Counted from the stretch's first letter, positions 1 through 6,434 are shown. The stretch: 10,704 bases of DNA from Campylobacteraceae bacterium (GCA_027083895.1 JALWMN010000195.1:1-10704), one strand, 5' to 3'. Numbers and translations are program-made. Notes: generated by a model from the sequence alone, not told the origin.

Positions 1-18
1 TCTTAATATGTTTAATTG

Positions 19-31
19 TTTTTGCTATGAT
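19..31 (+). promoter_or_regulatory. Extended -10 promoter of the ComEA-like gene
   Basis: A run of five T is followed by TG, one base and TATGAT (26-31), 25 bases before the start codon. This matches the T-rich, extended -10 housekeeping promoters of Campylobacterota, which lack a conserved -35. AAAGGA at 46-51 is the ribosome binding site, five bases before the ATG at 57. Confidence 0.6.
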
Positions 32-56
32 ATATAAAAAAAGTTAAAGGATTGTA

Positions 57-497
57 ATGAAAAAGAGTATTATGGTTACACTTCTTAGTATGGGTATGCT
101 TTTTGCTTTAAACCCACAAAAGGCTTCTAAAGAGGAATTAATGAAGATTAAAGGTGTAGGTGAGGCAAAAGCAGAAGCGATTATCAAATATAGAAAGTCG
201 CATAAGTTAAAAACTGCAGAAGATTTAATGCAAGTACCTGGAATTGGTGAGGTGATTGCGAACAATATCTTAAAAGATGTCTTAAATGGTGAGAAGAGTA
301 GTACTTCAACTAAATCAAAGAAGAAGAGCAGCTCAAAGAAAAAGAGTGAAGCAAAAGAGAGTAAAGCTAAGAGTAGCACGAGCTCTAAAGATAGTAAAGA
401 GAGTTCTAAGAAGGTAGAGAAGAAAGAGAAGAGTAAAAAGAAAGAGAAAAAAGAGAAAAAAGAGAAGAAAGAGAAAAAAGCAAAAAAGGCTGCTTAA
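57..497 (+). CDS. ComEA-like helix-hairpin-helix DNA-binding protein with Lys/Ser-rich tail
   Basis: This is a predicted exported, non-specific DNA-binding protein of 146 residues. Residues 1-17 form a signal peptide (MKK, hydrophobic core, LFA). Residues 24-75 hold two helix-hairpin-helix motifs, KGVGEAKAEAI (32-42) and PGIGEVIANNI (61-71), as in ComEA, which binds incoming DNA during natural transformation. Residues 80-146 are low complexity: 30 of the last 66 residues are Lys and about 17 are Ser, ending in KKE repeats. Short ComEA-like proteins made of a signal peptide plus helix-hairpin-helix are known in this phylum; the long basic tail is unusual. The ATG is set by AAAGGA five bases upstream. 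The gene is transcribed alone. A competence role is inferred; a periplasmic or cell-surface DNA-binding role is equally possible. Confidence 0.85.
   Translation: MKKSIMVTLLSMGMLFALNPQKASKEELMKIKGVGEAKAEAIIKYRKSHKLKTAEDLMQVPGIGEVIANNILKDVLNGEKSSTSTKSKKKSSSKKKSEAKESKAKSSTSSKDSKESSKKVEKKEKSKKKEKKEKKEKKEKKAKKAA
438..479 (+). repeat. In-frame KKE-coding repeat in the ComEA-like tail
   Basis: Residues 128-141 read KKE four times and then KK, coded by a nine-base AAR-AAA-GAG type unit. All bases are purines, so this is a purine-only tract on the coding strand. The copy number could vary by slippage without shifting the frame. Confidence 0.75.
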
Positions 498-499
498 TA

Positions 500-539
500 C
501 GTAGAGTATCCTAAGAGATACTCTATGCTAATACTTTTT
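500..539 (+). terminator. Hairpin downstream of the ComEA-like gene, probable terminator
   Basis: TAGAGTATC (502-510) and GATACTCTA (517-525) are perfect inverted arms around the loop CTAAGA. One G-T and one C-G pair extend the stem to 500-527. It begins three bases after the stop codon. A TTTTT run follows at 535-539 but is not directly attached to the stem, so termination may be inefficient. Confidence 0.55.
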
Positions 540-578
540 ACCCTCTCGACATATGCAACTTAAGTATCATTTAAAGAG

Positions 579-596
579 TTTTTTTTGATATATAAT
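579..596 (+). promoter_or_regulatory. Extended -10 promoter of the trxC-kinase operon
   Basis: Eight T (579-586), then G and an overlapping TATATA/TATAAT box (589-596), form a strong phylum-typical promoter. Transcription would start near 602. AAGGAG (607-612) then sits five bases before the ATG at 618. An upstream in-frame TTG at 585 lies inside the promoter and cannot be the start. Confidence 0.7.
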
Positions 597-617
597 GCTC
601 TAAAAAAAGGAGACTAT

Positions 618-1049
618 ATGGAGAGTATTAAGTTTGTATGTCCATACTGTAAAAAGGTTAACAGACTTCCAAAAAAGAGCAATTATACAAAAGCAAAATG
701 TGGGGGGTGTGGTGCTTCTCTTTTAGATGGAAAGGTAATTGAAGCAAATAGTAGTAACTTCTATTCAATTATACAGAATGCAACTGTACCAGTAATAGTA
801 GATTTTTGGGCATCGTGGTGTGGACCTTGCCGCATGATGGCACCAAATTTTGAACAAGCTAGTCGCAATTTAGCACCAAAAGTACAATTTGTAAAGGTTA
901 ATACTGAGGAGAATCCACAAATTGCTGCTGAGTTTGGTATTCGATCTATTCCGACACTAATCATCTTTAAAAATGGTGTAGAGGTACATAGAGTTTCTGG
1001 TGCATTAAGTACGGAGCAGATTATACAGCTAGTATCACAATTTCAGTAA
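618..1049 (+). CDS. trxC: Thioredoxin 2, zinc-ribbon thioredoxin
   Basis: A cytoplasmic disulfide reductase of 143 residues. The N-terminal zinc ribbon has the pairs C8-P-Y-C11 and C28-G-G-C31, the hallmark of the thioredoxin 2 (TrxC) branch. The thioredoxin fold follows, with active site WCGPC (W67, C68, C71) and the cis-proline at I111-P112-T113. Length agrees with TrxC, about 140 residues. In TrxC the zinc site makes the protein respond to oxidation. The ATG at 618 is chosen over a TTG 11 codons upstream because AAGGAG lies five bases before it and the TTG is within the promoter. It is the first gene of a four-gene operon; the next ribosome binding site overlaps its stop codon. Confidence 0.92.
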   Translation: MESIKFVCPYCKKVNRLPKKSNYTKAKCGGCGASLLDGKVIEANSSNFYSIIQNATVPVIVDFWASWCGPCRMMAPNFEQASRNLAPKVQFVKVNTEENPQIAAEFGIRSIPTLIIFKNGVEVHRVSGALSTEQIIQLVSQFQ

Positions 1050-1058
1050 AGGTAAATT

Positions 1059-1727
1059 TTGTCGAAGAGAAGGATTTTTTTATTAGAAGATGACTTAAGC
1101 CTTAATGAGACGCTCGTAGATTTTTTAGAGGAAGCGGGATATAGTGTAGAGTCACAAATTGATGGTTTAGAGGCAGAGTCTATTCTTTATGAGAAAAAAT
1201 TCGATTTAATTCTTTTGGATGTGAATGTATTAGGTATTAATGGATTTGAGCTTTTAGAGTCTATAAGAGAGTTTGGAGTAAAGACACCAGTTGTTTTTAT
1301 TACAGCTAGAGATTCATTAGATGATATTGAGAGAGGTTTTAAGTATGGTGCAGAGGATTATATTAAGAAACCTTTCTCTCTAAAAGAGTTGCAGATTCGG
1401 ATAGAAGCTATTTTGAAACGTTATAATAAAGACTCCCATATAATTCAAATCACTGCTGATTGTTACTTTAATAGAGATTCGGGTGAATTGGTTGCAAAGG
1501 GTGATACACACAAGTTAAGCAACAAGGAGGCGAAGCTTCTTGAACTTTTTCTATTGCATCCAAATGAGATCCTCTCTCATGAACAGATTTTTAATGAGGT
1601 GTGGGATTATAATGAGACACCAAGCGATAGCTCATTGCGGACCTATATAAAAAATTTAAGAAAACTACTACCACAAGGTTCAATAGAGAGTATTAAAAAA
1701 AGAGGGTATAGATACATTGCTCAGTAG
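1059..1727 (+). CDS. OmpR/PhoB-family two-component response regulator
   Basis: A cytoplasmic DNA-binding regulator of 222 residues. The receiver domain (about 5-118) has the acidic pocket E10-D11-D12, phosphoacceptor D54 in LLDVNVLG, T82 and K104-P105. The winged-helix domain (about 130-221) ends in the wing motif RGYRY (215-219). All catalytic residues are present, so it should be phosphorylated by the kinase directly downstream. The start is TTG at 1059, with AAAGGT (1048-1053) five bases before it and overlapping the trxC stop; no better ATG lies ahead of the D11-D12 strand. Its gene overlaps the kinase gene by 11 bases. Targets are unknown; autoregulation of this operon and control of the c553 gene nearby are inferences. 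Confidence 0.93.
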   Translation: MSKRRIFLLEDDLSLNETLVDFLEEAGYSVESQIDGLEAESILYEKKFDLILLDVNVLGINGFELLESIREFGVKTPVVFITARDSLDDIERGFKYGAEDYIKKPFSLKELQIRIEAILKRYNKDSHIIQITADCYFNRDSGELVAKGDTHKLSNKEAKLLELFLLHPNEILSHEQIFNEVWDYNETPSDSSLRTYIKNLRKLLPQGSIESIKKRGYRYIAQ

Positions 1728-2871
1728 TGAAAAGAAGAGTTTTTGGAGATTTTTGAGTATCTATCTGCTCCTTATTTCTTTAGTTATTATCTCAATTTCA
1801 ATAATTTATTATCGAGCCAATAGTGACCGACTTGAGCTTCAATATAAAACTTTAATGCAAGAGTTAAGTGTTTTACAGATAAAACGATTAAAGTGGCTTC
1901 ATAACCACTTTCCTAAATATAATAAATATCCTCGTGATGAACGCTTTAATAGTGCTATTTATGATTTAGAGTATAAAGAGATCTTTTCAACTCTAAAAAG
2001 TAACCGAATCGATTTTAATAAAAACTTTTATTTTACAAAGAATTATGCGATCTACTCAACAATTTTAAGTGATTACTATCTAGGTGCAAAGTATCTCTTT
2101 ATTGAGATACCTAAAAATAGTCAGTTGGAGTATAGAATTTTTCAAAATATTATTCTTTATGGAACGATAGCATTTCTACTTCTTTTGCTTCTAGGCATCT
2201 ACTTAGCAAAACTCTTTATCCAGCCTATGCAAAGATCCATTGAGTTATTAGATAATTTTATTAAAGATACAACTCATGAGATTAATACACCTATAAGTAT
2301 TATCAATACCAATATTGAGATGTTGCAAAGTAGTGATGCCTGTAAAAGTCAAGCAAAGAGAATAAAGAGAATTGAGATAGCTTCTCGAACATTAGAGACT
2401 ATCTATAAGGATTTAAAGTTAAGTGTACTCTCTGGTAAAAATGAGTCACGTGATGAGAAGTATGATATAAAAGAGATTGTTGAGGAGCGAATTGAGTATT
2501 TTCAACTCCATATAGAGTCGAAGAGATTAAATCTTAAGAAGAGTCTTGAGAGTGTTGTGCTTAAAGTAGATAGAGTTCTTTTAGAGCGGTTGATAGATAA
2601 TTTAATCTCTAATGCTATTAAATATAATAGAGTGGGTGGAAGTATTGAGATAGAGTTAAATCGCAACTATTTTGTGGTTCGAGATAGTGGTATAGGGATT
2701 GAAAAGAGTAATTTAGATAAGATTTTTGAGAGGTATCGCCGTTTTAATGAGAGTGAAGGTGGTTTTGGGATAGGATTAAGTATTGTTGATAAGGTTGCAA
2801 AAAGGTATGGTTTTCGTGTTGAAGTTATTTCGGATAAAGAGAAGGGAACAGAGGTAAAAGTAAAATGGTAA
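1717..2871 (+). CDS. Membrane-bound sensor histidine kinase
   Basis: An inner-membrane kinase of 384 residues. One membrane segment spans about 13-32, a periplasmic sensor region about 33-142, and a second segment about 144-167. The H-box H187 lies in THEINTP. The catalytic domain shows N-box N295 and N299, G1 DSGIGI (323-328), an F-box-like IFERYRRF (337-343) and G2 GGFGIGLS (348-355). Only about 19 residues separate the second membrane segment from H187, too few for a full HAMP domain. The start is TTG at 1717, with AGAGGG ten bases upstream; this makes an 11-base overlap with the regulator. It is the obvious partner of that regulator. The periplasmic domain is not one I recognise. The operon context suggests it reads redox state or the small haem protein downstream. 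Confidence 0.92.
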   Translation: MLSSEKKSFWRFLSIYLLLISLVIISISIIYYRANSDRLELQYKTLMQELSVLQIKRLKWLHNHFPKYNKYPRDERFNSAIYDLEYKEIFSTLKSNRIDFNKNFYFTKNYAIYSTILSDYYLGAKYLFIEIPKNSQLEYRIFQNIILYGTIAFLLLLLLGIYLAKLFIQPMQRSIELLDNFIKDTTHEINTPISIINTNIEMLQSSDACKSQAKRIKRIEIASRTLETIYKDLKLSVLSGKNESRDEKYDIKEIVEERIEYFQLHIESKRLNLKKSLESVVLKVDRVLLERLIDNLISNAIKYNRVGGSIEIELNRNYFVVRDSGIGIEKSNLDKIFERYRRFNESEGGFGIGLSIVDKVAKRYGFRVEVISDKEKGTEVKVKW

Positions 2872-3185
2872 AAATTATATTAATATTTTTTATTTCGTTT
2901 ACACTAGTAGATGCAGCAAACAGTTGTATTGAGTGTCATAGAAAAAAAGGGATTAGTTTACGAAAAACATTTATGCAGGCACTTCTTGTCTATGGTGGTG
3001 AGAAGAACTTTAAAACTGCTCTTTTTTACTATTGTAAAAATCCAACTAAGTCTTCTTCGGTCATGGATGAGGAGTTTATTAAGAAGTATTTGCCATTAAA
3101 ACCTATCAAAGTGAGTGATGAACTATTAAAAAAATTGATTAATTGGTATTGGGATAATTATAAAATTGAAGGAAATTTAAAGTAG
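2865..3185 (+). CDS. Small exported protein with one haem-c motif
   Basis: A 106-residue protein. Residues 1-17 are a signal peptide (hydrophobic, ending VDA), directly followed by C21-I-E-C24-H25, a CxxCH haem c attachment motif very near the mature N-terminus. M66 could be a distal ligand; the C-terminal helix is Lys/Trp/Tyr-rich (LINWYWDNY). It is shorter and less typical than class I cytochromes c and I cannot name a family. Its ATG overlaps the kinase stop by seven bases, with GAGGT (2851-2855) nine bases upstream, so it is translated together with the kinase. It may be a periplasmic haem accessory or signal input for the kinase, or a plain electron carrier. Haem attachment is inferred from the motif only. 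Confidence 0.8.
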   Translation: MVKIILIFFISFTLVDAANSCIECHRKKGISLRKTFMQALLVYGGEKNFKTALFYYCKNPTKSSSVMDEEFIKKYLPLKPIKVSDELLKKLINWYWDNYKIEGNLK

Positions 3186-3210
3186 TGTTAATAAAATTCA
3201 CATTAATTTC

Positions 3211-3228
3211 ATTTTAGATTGCTATAAT
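3211..3228 (+). promoter_or_regulatory. Extended -10 promoter of the cytochrome c553 gene
   Basis: A T-rich run leads to TG, one base and a perfect TATAAT (3223-3228). AAGGAG at 3245-3250 lies five bases before the ATG at 3256. This gives the cytochrome its own strong promoter, separate from the kinase operon that ends at 3185. Confidence 0.75.
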
Positions 3229-3255
3229 ACTATTATAAAAAAACAAGGAGAAGCT

Positions 3256-3603
3256 ATGAAAAGAATCGCATTATCGTTACTTTTAGTTTGTGGTGTTGCT
3301 ATGGCAGGAGAGGCTAATGCTACTGATGCAAACGCAACTGCTGGTGCAGCTGATGCTGGAAAAGGAAAAGCACTTTATGCTAAGTGTGCTGGGTGCCATG
3401 GTGCAGATGGTGGACAAAAAGCTCTAGGTAAGTCAGAAGTAATTAAAGGTTGGGATGCTGCAAAAGTAGAAGAGGCTCTTAAAGGTTACAAAGCTGGTAC
3501 TAGAAATGTTCATGGTATGGGCGGTGTAATGAAAGGTCAAGTTGCTGCTATGAGTGATGAAGATATCAAAGCTTTAGCTGCATATATTGCTACATTAAAG
3601 TAA
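3256..3603 (+). CDS. Periplasmic monohaem cytochrome c553
   Basis: A soluble periplasmic electron carrier, precursor 115 residues. The signal peptide is residues 1-17 (cleavage after AMA). A short Ala/Asn/Thr linker (18-34) contains two NAT triplets. The haem motif is C44-A-G-C47-H48. The fold then follows the Helicobacter/Campylobacter c553 pattern, with conserved ALGKSE and the C-terminal DEDIKALAAYIATLK-like helix. The probable axial Met is M92, by analogy with the PVM position of that family. In this phylum c553 passes electrons from the bc1 complex to cbb3 oxidase or peroxidase; the petABC operon lies about 3 kb away on the other strand. It has its own promoter and an excellent ribosome binding site. 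Confidence 0.92.
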   Translation: MKRIALSLLLVCGVAMAGEANATDANATAGAADAGKGKALYAKCAGCHGADGGQKALGKSEVIKGWDAAKVEEALKGYKAGTRNVHGMGGVMKGQVAAMSDEDIKALAAYIATLK

Positions 3604-3605
3604 TT

Positions 3606-3628
3606 GAGAGTCGCATTTTTGCGGCCTC
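3606..3628 (+). terminator. GC-rich hairpin after c553, abutting the next start codon
   Basis: GAG-A-GTCGCA (3606-3615) and TGCGGCCTC (3620-3628) pair around a TTTT loop, with A3609 bulged and one T-G pair. It is the most GC-rich spot in this AT-rich area. It starts two bases after the c553 stop and ends three bases before the next ATG. No T-tract follows, so it may act as an attenuator or RNA-stability element as well as, or instead of, a terminator. Confidence 0.45.
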
Positions 3629-3631
3629 TAT

Positions 3632-4528
3632 ATGAGTAAAAATCTTTCACTGCAACTTTTTCAAAAATTCTATTTACAGCATCGCTACATTCGTTTTGAA
3701 GAGCTTATAGACTTCTATGCACTATTTGGTGGATTAGAAGATGAGAATATAGAGCTTTATAATCCATTAGATGAAATTATTACTACACTTGCACTTAATG
3801 AGAGTGCTAAAAAACAACTTCCATTCTTTCTTTTTGATGAACCATTTAGAGAGTTTCTTATTGGATTAGCAAGAGGTGATGGTAAAATCGACTCCCTTTT
3901 AAATAGATTAAAAATAGGACAACATCGAGGCAGTGAGCTTATAGGGGAGCTCTTAATGAATGGTGTTATTACAAGAAAAGAATCAAGAGAGAAACCCATT
4001 CGACTCTATTCAAAGCAAGCAATAAAAAAGGAGTTTCGATCCTATAAAATAGAGGATAAGTTCTACTTTACTAAACCTTTTATAAAATTTTGGTTTGCCT
4101 TTATAGAGCCTTTTTATACCAAAGAGAGAGAGTTAGATAGTAAGAGTCTTTTAAAATATTTTCATAAAGAGAGGTATAGGCTCTCTTCATCTGTGTTTGA
4201 GGATTTAAGTAATGAGTTGCTAAGAATCTATTTTCAAAAAATTGATCCAATTGTAGAGTATGGCTCTTTATGGAACTACTATAGCGAGTTTGATATTTTT
4301 GCAAAAACAAAGTTAGGTAAAGTGGTTATTGGTGAGTGTAAATATAGAAATCGACCAATGATTAAAAGTGAATTGGTAAAATTAGAGAGTAAAATAGAGC
4401 AGTCTACTCTAGAAGCTGATATCTATGTACTCTTTTCAAAAAGTGGCTTTAGTAGAGAGTTTTATAAGAGTAAAGTCTCCAATCTATTACTCTTTACATT
4501 AAATGATTTTAAAAGATTATTAGAGTAG
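3632..4528 (+). CDS. Stand-alone DUF234-type protein, PD-(D/E)XK nuclease-like, no ATPase domain
   Basis: A 298-residue protein resembling the C-terminal half of the archaeal/bacterial ATPases that carry DUF234. No Walker A or B motif is present. Residues about 85-160 look like the winged-helix and linker region (FYFTKPFIKFWFAF, 144-157). Residues about 185-270 resemble a nuclease core: E190, D221 in SEFDIF and E235-C-K237 in IGECKY, followed by VLFSKSGFS (266-274), typical of DUF234. Function is unknown; nucleic acid binding or cleavage is inferred from the motif. The ATG at 3632 is the only start, since a TGA lies nine codons upstream in frame. It has no Shine-Dalgarno sequence and a hairpin sits just before it. 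It converges with queE, one base apart. Confidence 0.75.
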   Translation: MSKNLSLQLFQKFYLQHRYIRFEELIDFYALFGGLEDENIELYNPLDEIITTLALNESAKKQLPFFLFDEPFREFLIGLARGDGKIDSLLNRLKIGQHRGSELIGELLMNGVITRKESREKPIRLYSKQAIKKEFRSYKIEDKFYFTKPFIKFWFAFIEPFYTKERELDSKSLLKYFHKERYRLSSSVFEDLSNELLRIYFQKIDPIVEYGSLWNYYSEFDIFAKTKLGKVVIGECKYRNRPMIKSELVKLESKIEQSTLEADIYVLFSKSGFSREFYKSKVSNLLLFTLNDFKRLLE

Positions 4529-4529
4529 G

Positions 4530-5288
4530 TTATACACCATGCGTTGTATCAAAGACTCTAATGTGGAGTCTATCACTATAGATATAGTTGTACTTTTTAC
4601 AGAATTCGAATACTGCCAAATCGTTTTTCCAGATGCTTTGACGACTCTCGCCTACAGGCATACAGTAGATAAGTGGATGGGGGTCTAAAGAGGTGATCTC
4701 ATCAATCTCCTCTTTAGCGGTAGTCTCTACTAACTCTTTACTAATCGTAAATTTAAAAAAATACTCTTTTGCTTGTGTGATAATTGCTTTGATTGCTGCT
4801 TTGTTAACTCTTTTATTCTTAGGTTCAAGACTATTAGAGAGCTTGATAGAGAGTGCAAAAATAGCCTCTTTGTAGGCTGGAAATTTTTTAAAATCTATTT
4901 CGATTGTGGCATTGGTTTCGAAAGTAACTTTAATACCATTTTCAATTAAATATTCGAAAATAGTATAAAAGGTGCTATCTTTATAGTAGAGTAGGGGTTC
5001 ACCTCCAGTAATAACTACATGAGGTTTATACTTTATAGCTTTAAATTTGCTTTTTAAATGGGTAATAAAATTTTCCGAAGAGTTAATAAGTCTCCATTTG
5101 TTTGCAAAGGCTCTATCGACAGCAAAGTAGGTATCGCAGCCAAGTTTTGCTTCTCCATGGATACTATACTCTGTTTTAAATCCTGGGCAGCTTAAGTTAC
5201 AGCCACCTATTCTTAAAAAGTAAGATGGGTACCCAGCATATTTTCCTTCACCTTGGATAGAGAAGAACTCTTCAACTAAGTAGAACAT
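4530..5288 (-). CDS. queE: 7-carboxy-7-deazaguanine synthase (radical SAM)
   Basis: A 252-residue cytoplasmic enzyme that converts 6-carboxytetrahydropterin to 7-carboxy-7-deazaguanine for queuosine in tRNA. The N-terminal SIQGEGKYAG (10-19) is the family signature. The SAM-binding TGGEP is at 94-98, and the C-terminus DRLHIRVFDTTHGV matches the usual DRLHI...GV ending. The cluster motif is unusual: C30-x3-C34, then 16 residues before C51-D-T, instead of CxxxCxxCDT. The ATG at 5288 shares one base with the moaA stop (TGATG), so translation is coupled; a TTG one codon upstream is less likely. GGGTGG inside the moaA end is the probable ribosome binding site. Other queuosine genes are not in the window. 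Confidence 0.9.
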   Translation of the reverse strand: MFYLVEEFFSIQGEGKYAGYPSYFLRIGGCNLSCPGFKTEYSIHGEAKLGCDTYFAVDRAFANKWRLINSSENFITHLKSKFKAIKYKPHVVITGGEPLLYYKDSTFYTIFEYLIENGIKVTFETNATIEIDFKKFPAYKEAIFALSIKLSNSLEPKNKRVNKAAIKAIITQAKEYFFKFTISKELVETTAKEEIDEITSLDPHPLIYCMPVGESRQSIWKNDLAVFEFCKKYNYIYSDRLHIRVFDTTHGV

Positions 5289-6259
5289 CAACCACCCGTT
5301 TCAAAAAAGGCTCTATGGGAGTTATTTTCAGCCTCTTCATTTCCCCAACGGTTCTCTTTAGGTTTATTTGCAAGTACATCTTTTAAAATTGTAGTTGCTC
5401 TATCTATATTATTCGCTTTTACAGCCTCTGCAATGCTTTGGGCTTCATCGAAATAGAGACAAGGGATCAAGTAGCCTTCAGCAGTTAAACGGATTCTATT
5501 GCAATCTTCACAAAAATCATGTTTATGTGGATCTATCAGCCCAAAGATATAGCCATTTTCAACTATCTCATAGTTAAAGCTTGGGCTATTGCTTACTCTT
5601 CCAATCTTTTTAATGGTGTAGCGACTCTTAATTATGTTTAAAATCTCTTTCCCATGCATCCCTTTGATATCGCTACTTGCGTGGATATTTTCCATATACT
5701 CTATATAGCGAACTTGAATATTTCGCTCTCTTGCATACTCTAGGATATCTAAAATTTCACTATCATTAATACCCTTTAGAGGCACCATATTAATTTTAAC
5801 TTTTAAGCCAAGCTCTAATGCCTTTTCAATACCCTCAAGTACATGTGAGAGTACATTTTTTTGAGCAATCTGTGCAGCAACAGCAGGTTTAAGAGAGTCC
5901 AGTGAGATATTTAATCGTTTAAGACCTGCATCTTTTAATTTTTGTGCAACATTAGAAAGGAGGTATCCATTGGTTGTTATTGCTAAATCGATATCTGGCT
6001 TGTAGTCATGGATAAGTTTGATAAACCTATCTAAATCTTCACGAAGTAGTGGTTCACCACCTGTTATACGAACTTTATTGATCCCCTCATCTATAGCTAC
6101 TTTTATAAACTTAAAGAGATCATCAAAGGAGAGTAGCTTCTCAGTTGGTACCCAACTAAAGGGTTTTTCTGGCATACAGTATTGGCACCGAAAGTTACAT
6201 CTCTCCGTTACAGATACCCTTAGATAATTGACTCTTCTGCCATGACCATCTATTAACAT
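5288..6259 (-). CDS. moaA: GTP 3',8-cyclase, molybdenum cofactor synthesis
   Basis: A 323-residue cytoplasmic radical SAM enzyme that with MoaC turns GTP into cyclic pyranopterin monophosphate. It is full length. The N-terminal 4Fe-4S motif is C21-x3-C25-x2-C28, the SAM motif TGGEP is at 66-70, and the second, substrate-binding cluster is C250-x2-C253-x13-C267. The protein ends in the functionally required Gly-Gly pair (322-323), so the C-terminus is intact. AGAAGG lies five bases before the ATG. It is the first gene of a two-gene moaA-queE unit with a one-base overlap. Molybdenum cofactor would serve enzymes such as nitrate reductase or formate dehydrogenase. Its leader contains the heptamer hairpin. 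Confidence 0.95.
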   Translation of the reverse strand: MLIDGHGRRVNYLRVSVTERCNFRCQYCMPEKPFSWVPTEKLLSFDDLFKFIKVAIDEGINKVRITGGEPLLREDLDRFIKLIHDYKPDIDLAITTNGYLLSNVAQKLKDAGLKRLNISLDSLKPAVAAQIAQKNVLSHVLEGIEKALELGLKVKINMVPLKGINDSEILDILEYARERNIQVRYIEYMENIHASSDIKGMHGKEILNIIKSRYTIKKIGRVSNSPSFNYEIVENGYIFGLIDPHKHDFCEDCNRIRLTAEGYLIPCLYFDEAQSIAEAVKANNIDRATTILKDVLANKPKENRWGNEEAENNSHRAFFETGG

Positions 6260-6280
6260 ATTTACCTTCTATATTTGAAT

Positions 6281-6356
6281 AAGGAAGAAGGAAGAAGGTC
6301 GAGGGAGTTTTATATCAAATCCCTTCAACCTTCAACCTTTAACCTTCAACCTTTAA
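6281..6356. repeat. Opposed seven-base repeat arrays forming a long imperfect hairpin
   Basis: On the plus strand, GGAAGAA occurs twice (6283-6296), followed by GG at 6297 and 6304, keeping the seven-base phase. About 16 bases later CCTTYAA occurs five times without a gap (6322-6356). The arms pair as repeated five-base stems (GGAAG or AAGG with CCTT) separated by A-A mismatches every seven bases, and GGGA/TCCC closes the centre. The structure lies in the leader of moaA and downstream of petC. Confidence 0.8.
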
Positions 6357-6381
6357 ACAAATAAAAGAGTAGCAGAAAAAT

Positions 6382-6411
6382 TGTATATTTTAGATGATTT
6401 TTATCAAAAAA
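6382..6411 (-). promoter_or_regulatory. Weak candidate promoter for moaA-queE
   Basis: On the minus strand, TTTTTTGATAAAAAT (6411-6397) resembles the T-rich extended -10 but deviates from TATAAT. A second candidate, TATACA, is at 6387-6382. Either would put the heptamer hairpin inside a moaA leader of over 100 bases. The choice cannot be made from sequence alone. Confidence 0.3.
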
Positions 6412-6434
6412 GTAAAAGAATTACGAGAATTGTA

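Noticed and set aside
44..379. Open frame opposite the ComEA-like gene, Phe/Leu-rich
   Set aside because: It is the antisense reading of Lys/Ser-rich codons, with no ribosome site; the plus-strand protein has clear motifs.
585..617. TTG start that would extend trxC by 11 codons
   Set aside because: It lies inside the -10 promoter box, and AAGGAG is placed correctly for the ATG at 618.
3186..3631. Remnant of the missing ATPase domain upstream of the DUF234-type gene
   Set aside because: The region holds a complete c553 gene with its own promoter, and a TGA stop closes the frame nine codons upstream. No Walker-like coding is seen, so this is not a recent frameshift.
5289..5291. TTG start for queE one codon before the ATG
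   Set aside because: The ATG at 5288 overlaps the moaA stop as TGATG, the usual coupled arrangement, and the next residues fit the family start.
5395..6227. Short plus-strand frames within moaA
   Set aside because: They are antisense to a full-length moaA with all motifs, and show no start signals.
6281..6356. CRISPR-like array
   Set aside because: Repeat units are seven bases with no spacers, far below CRISPR dimensions.
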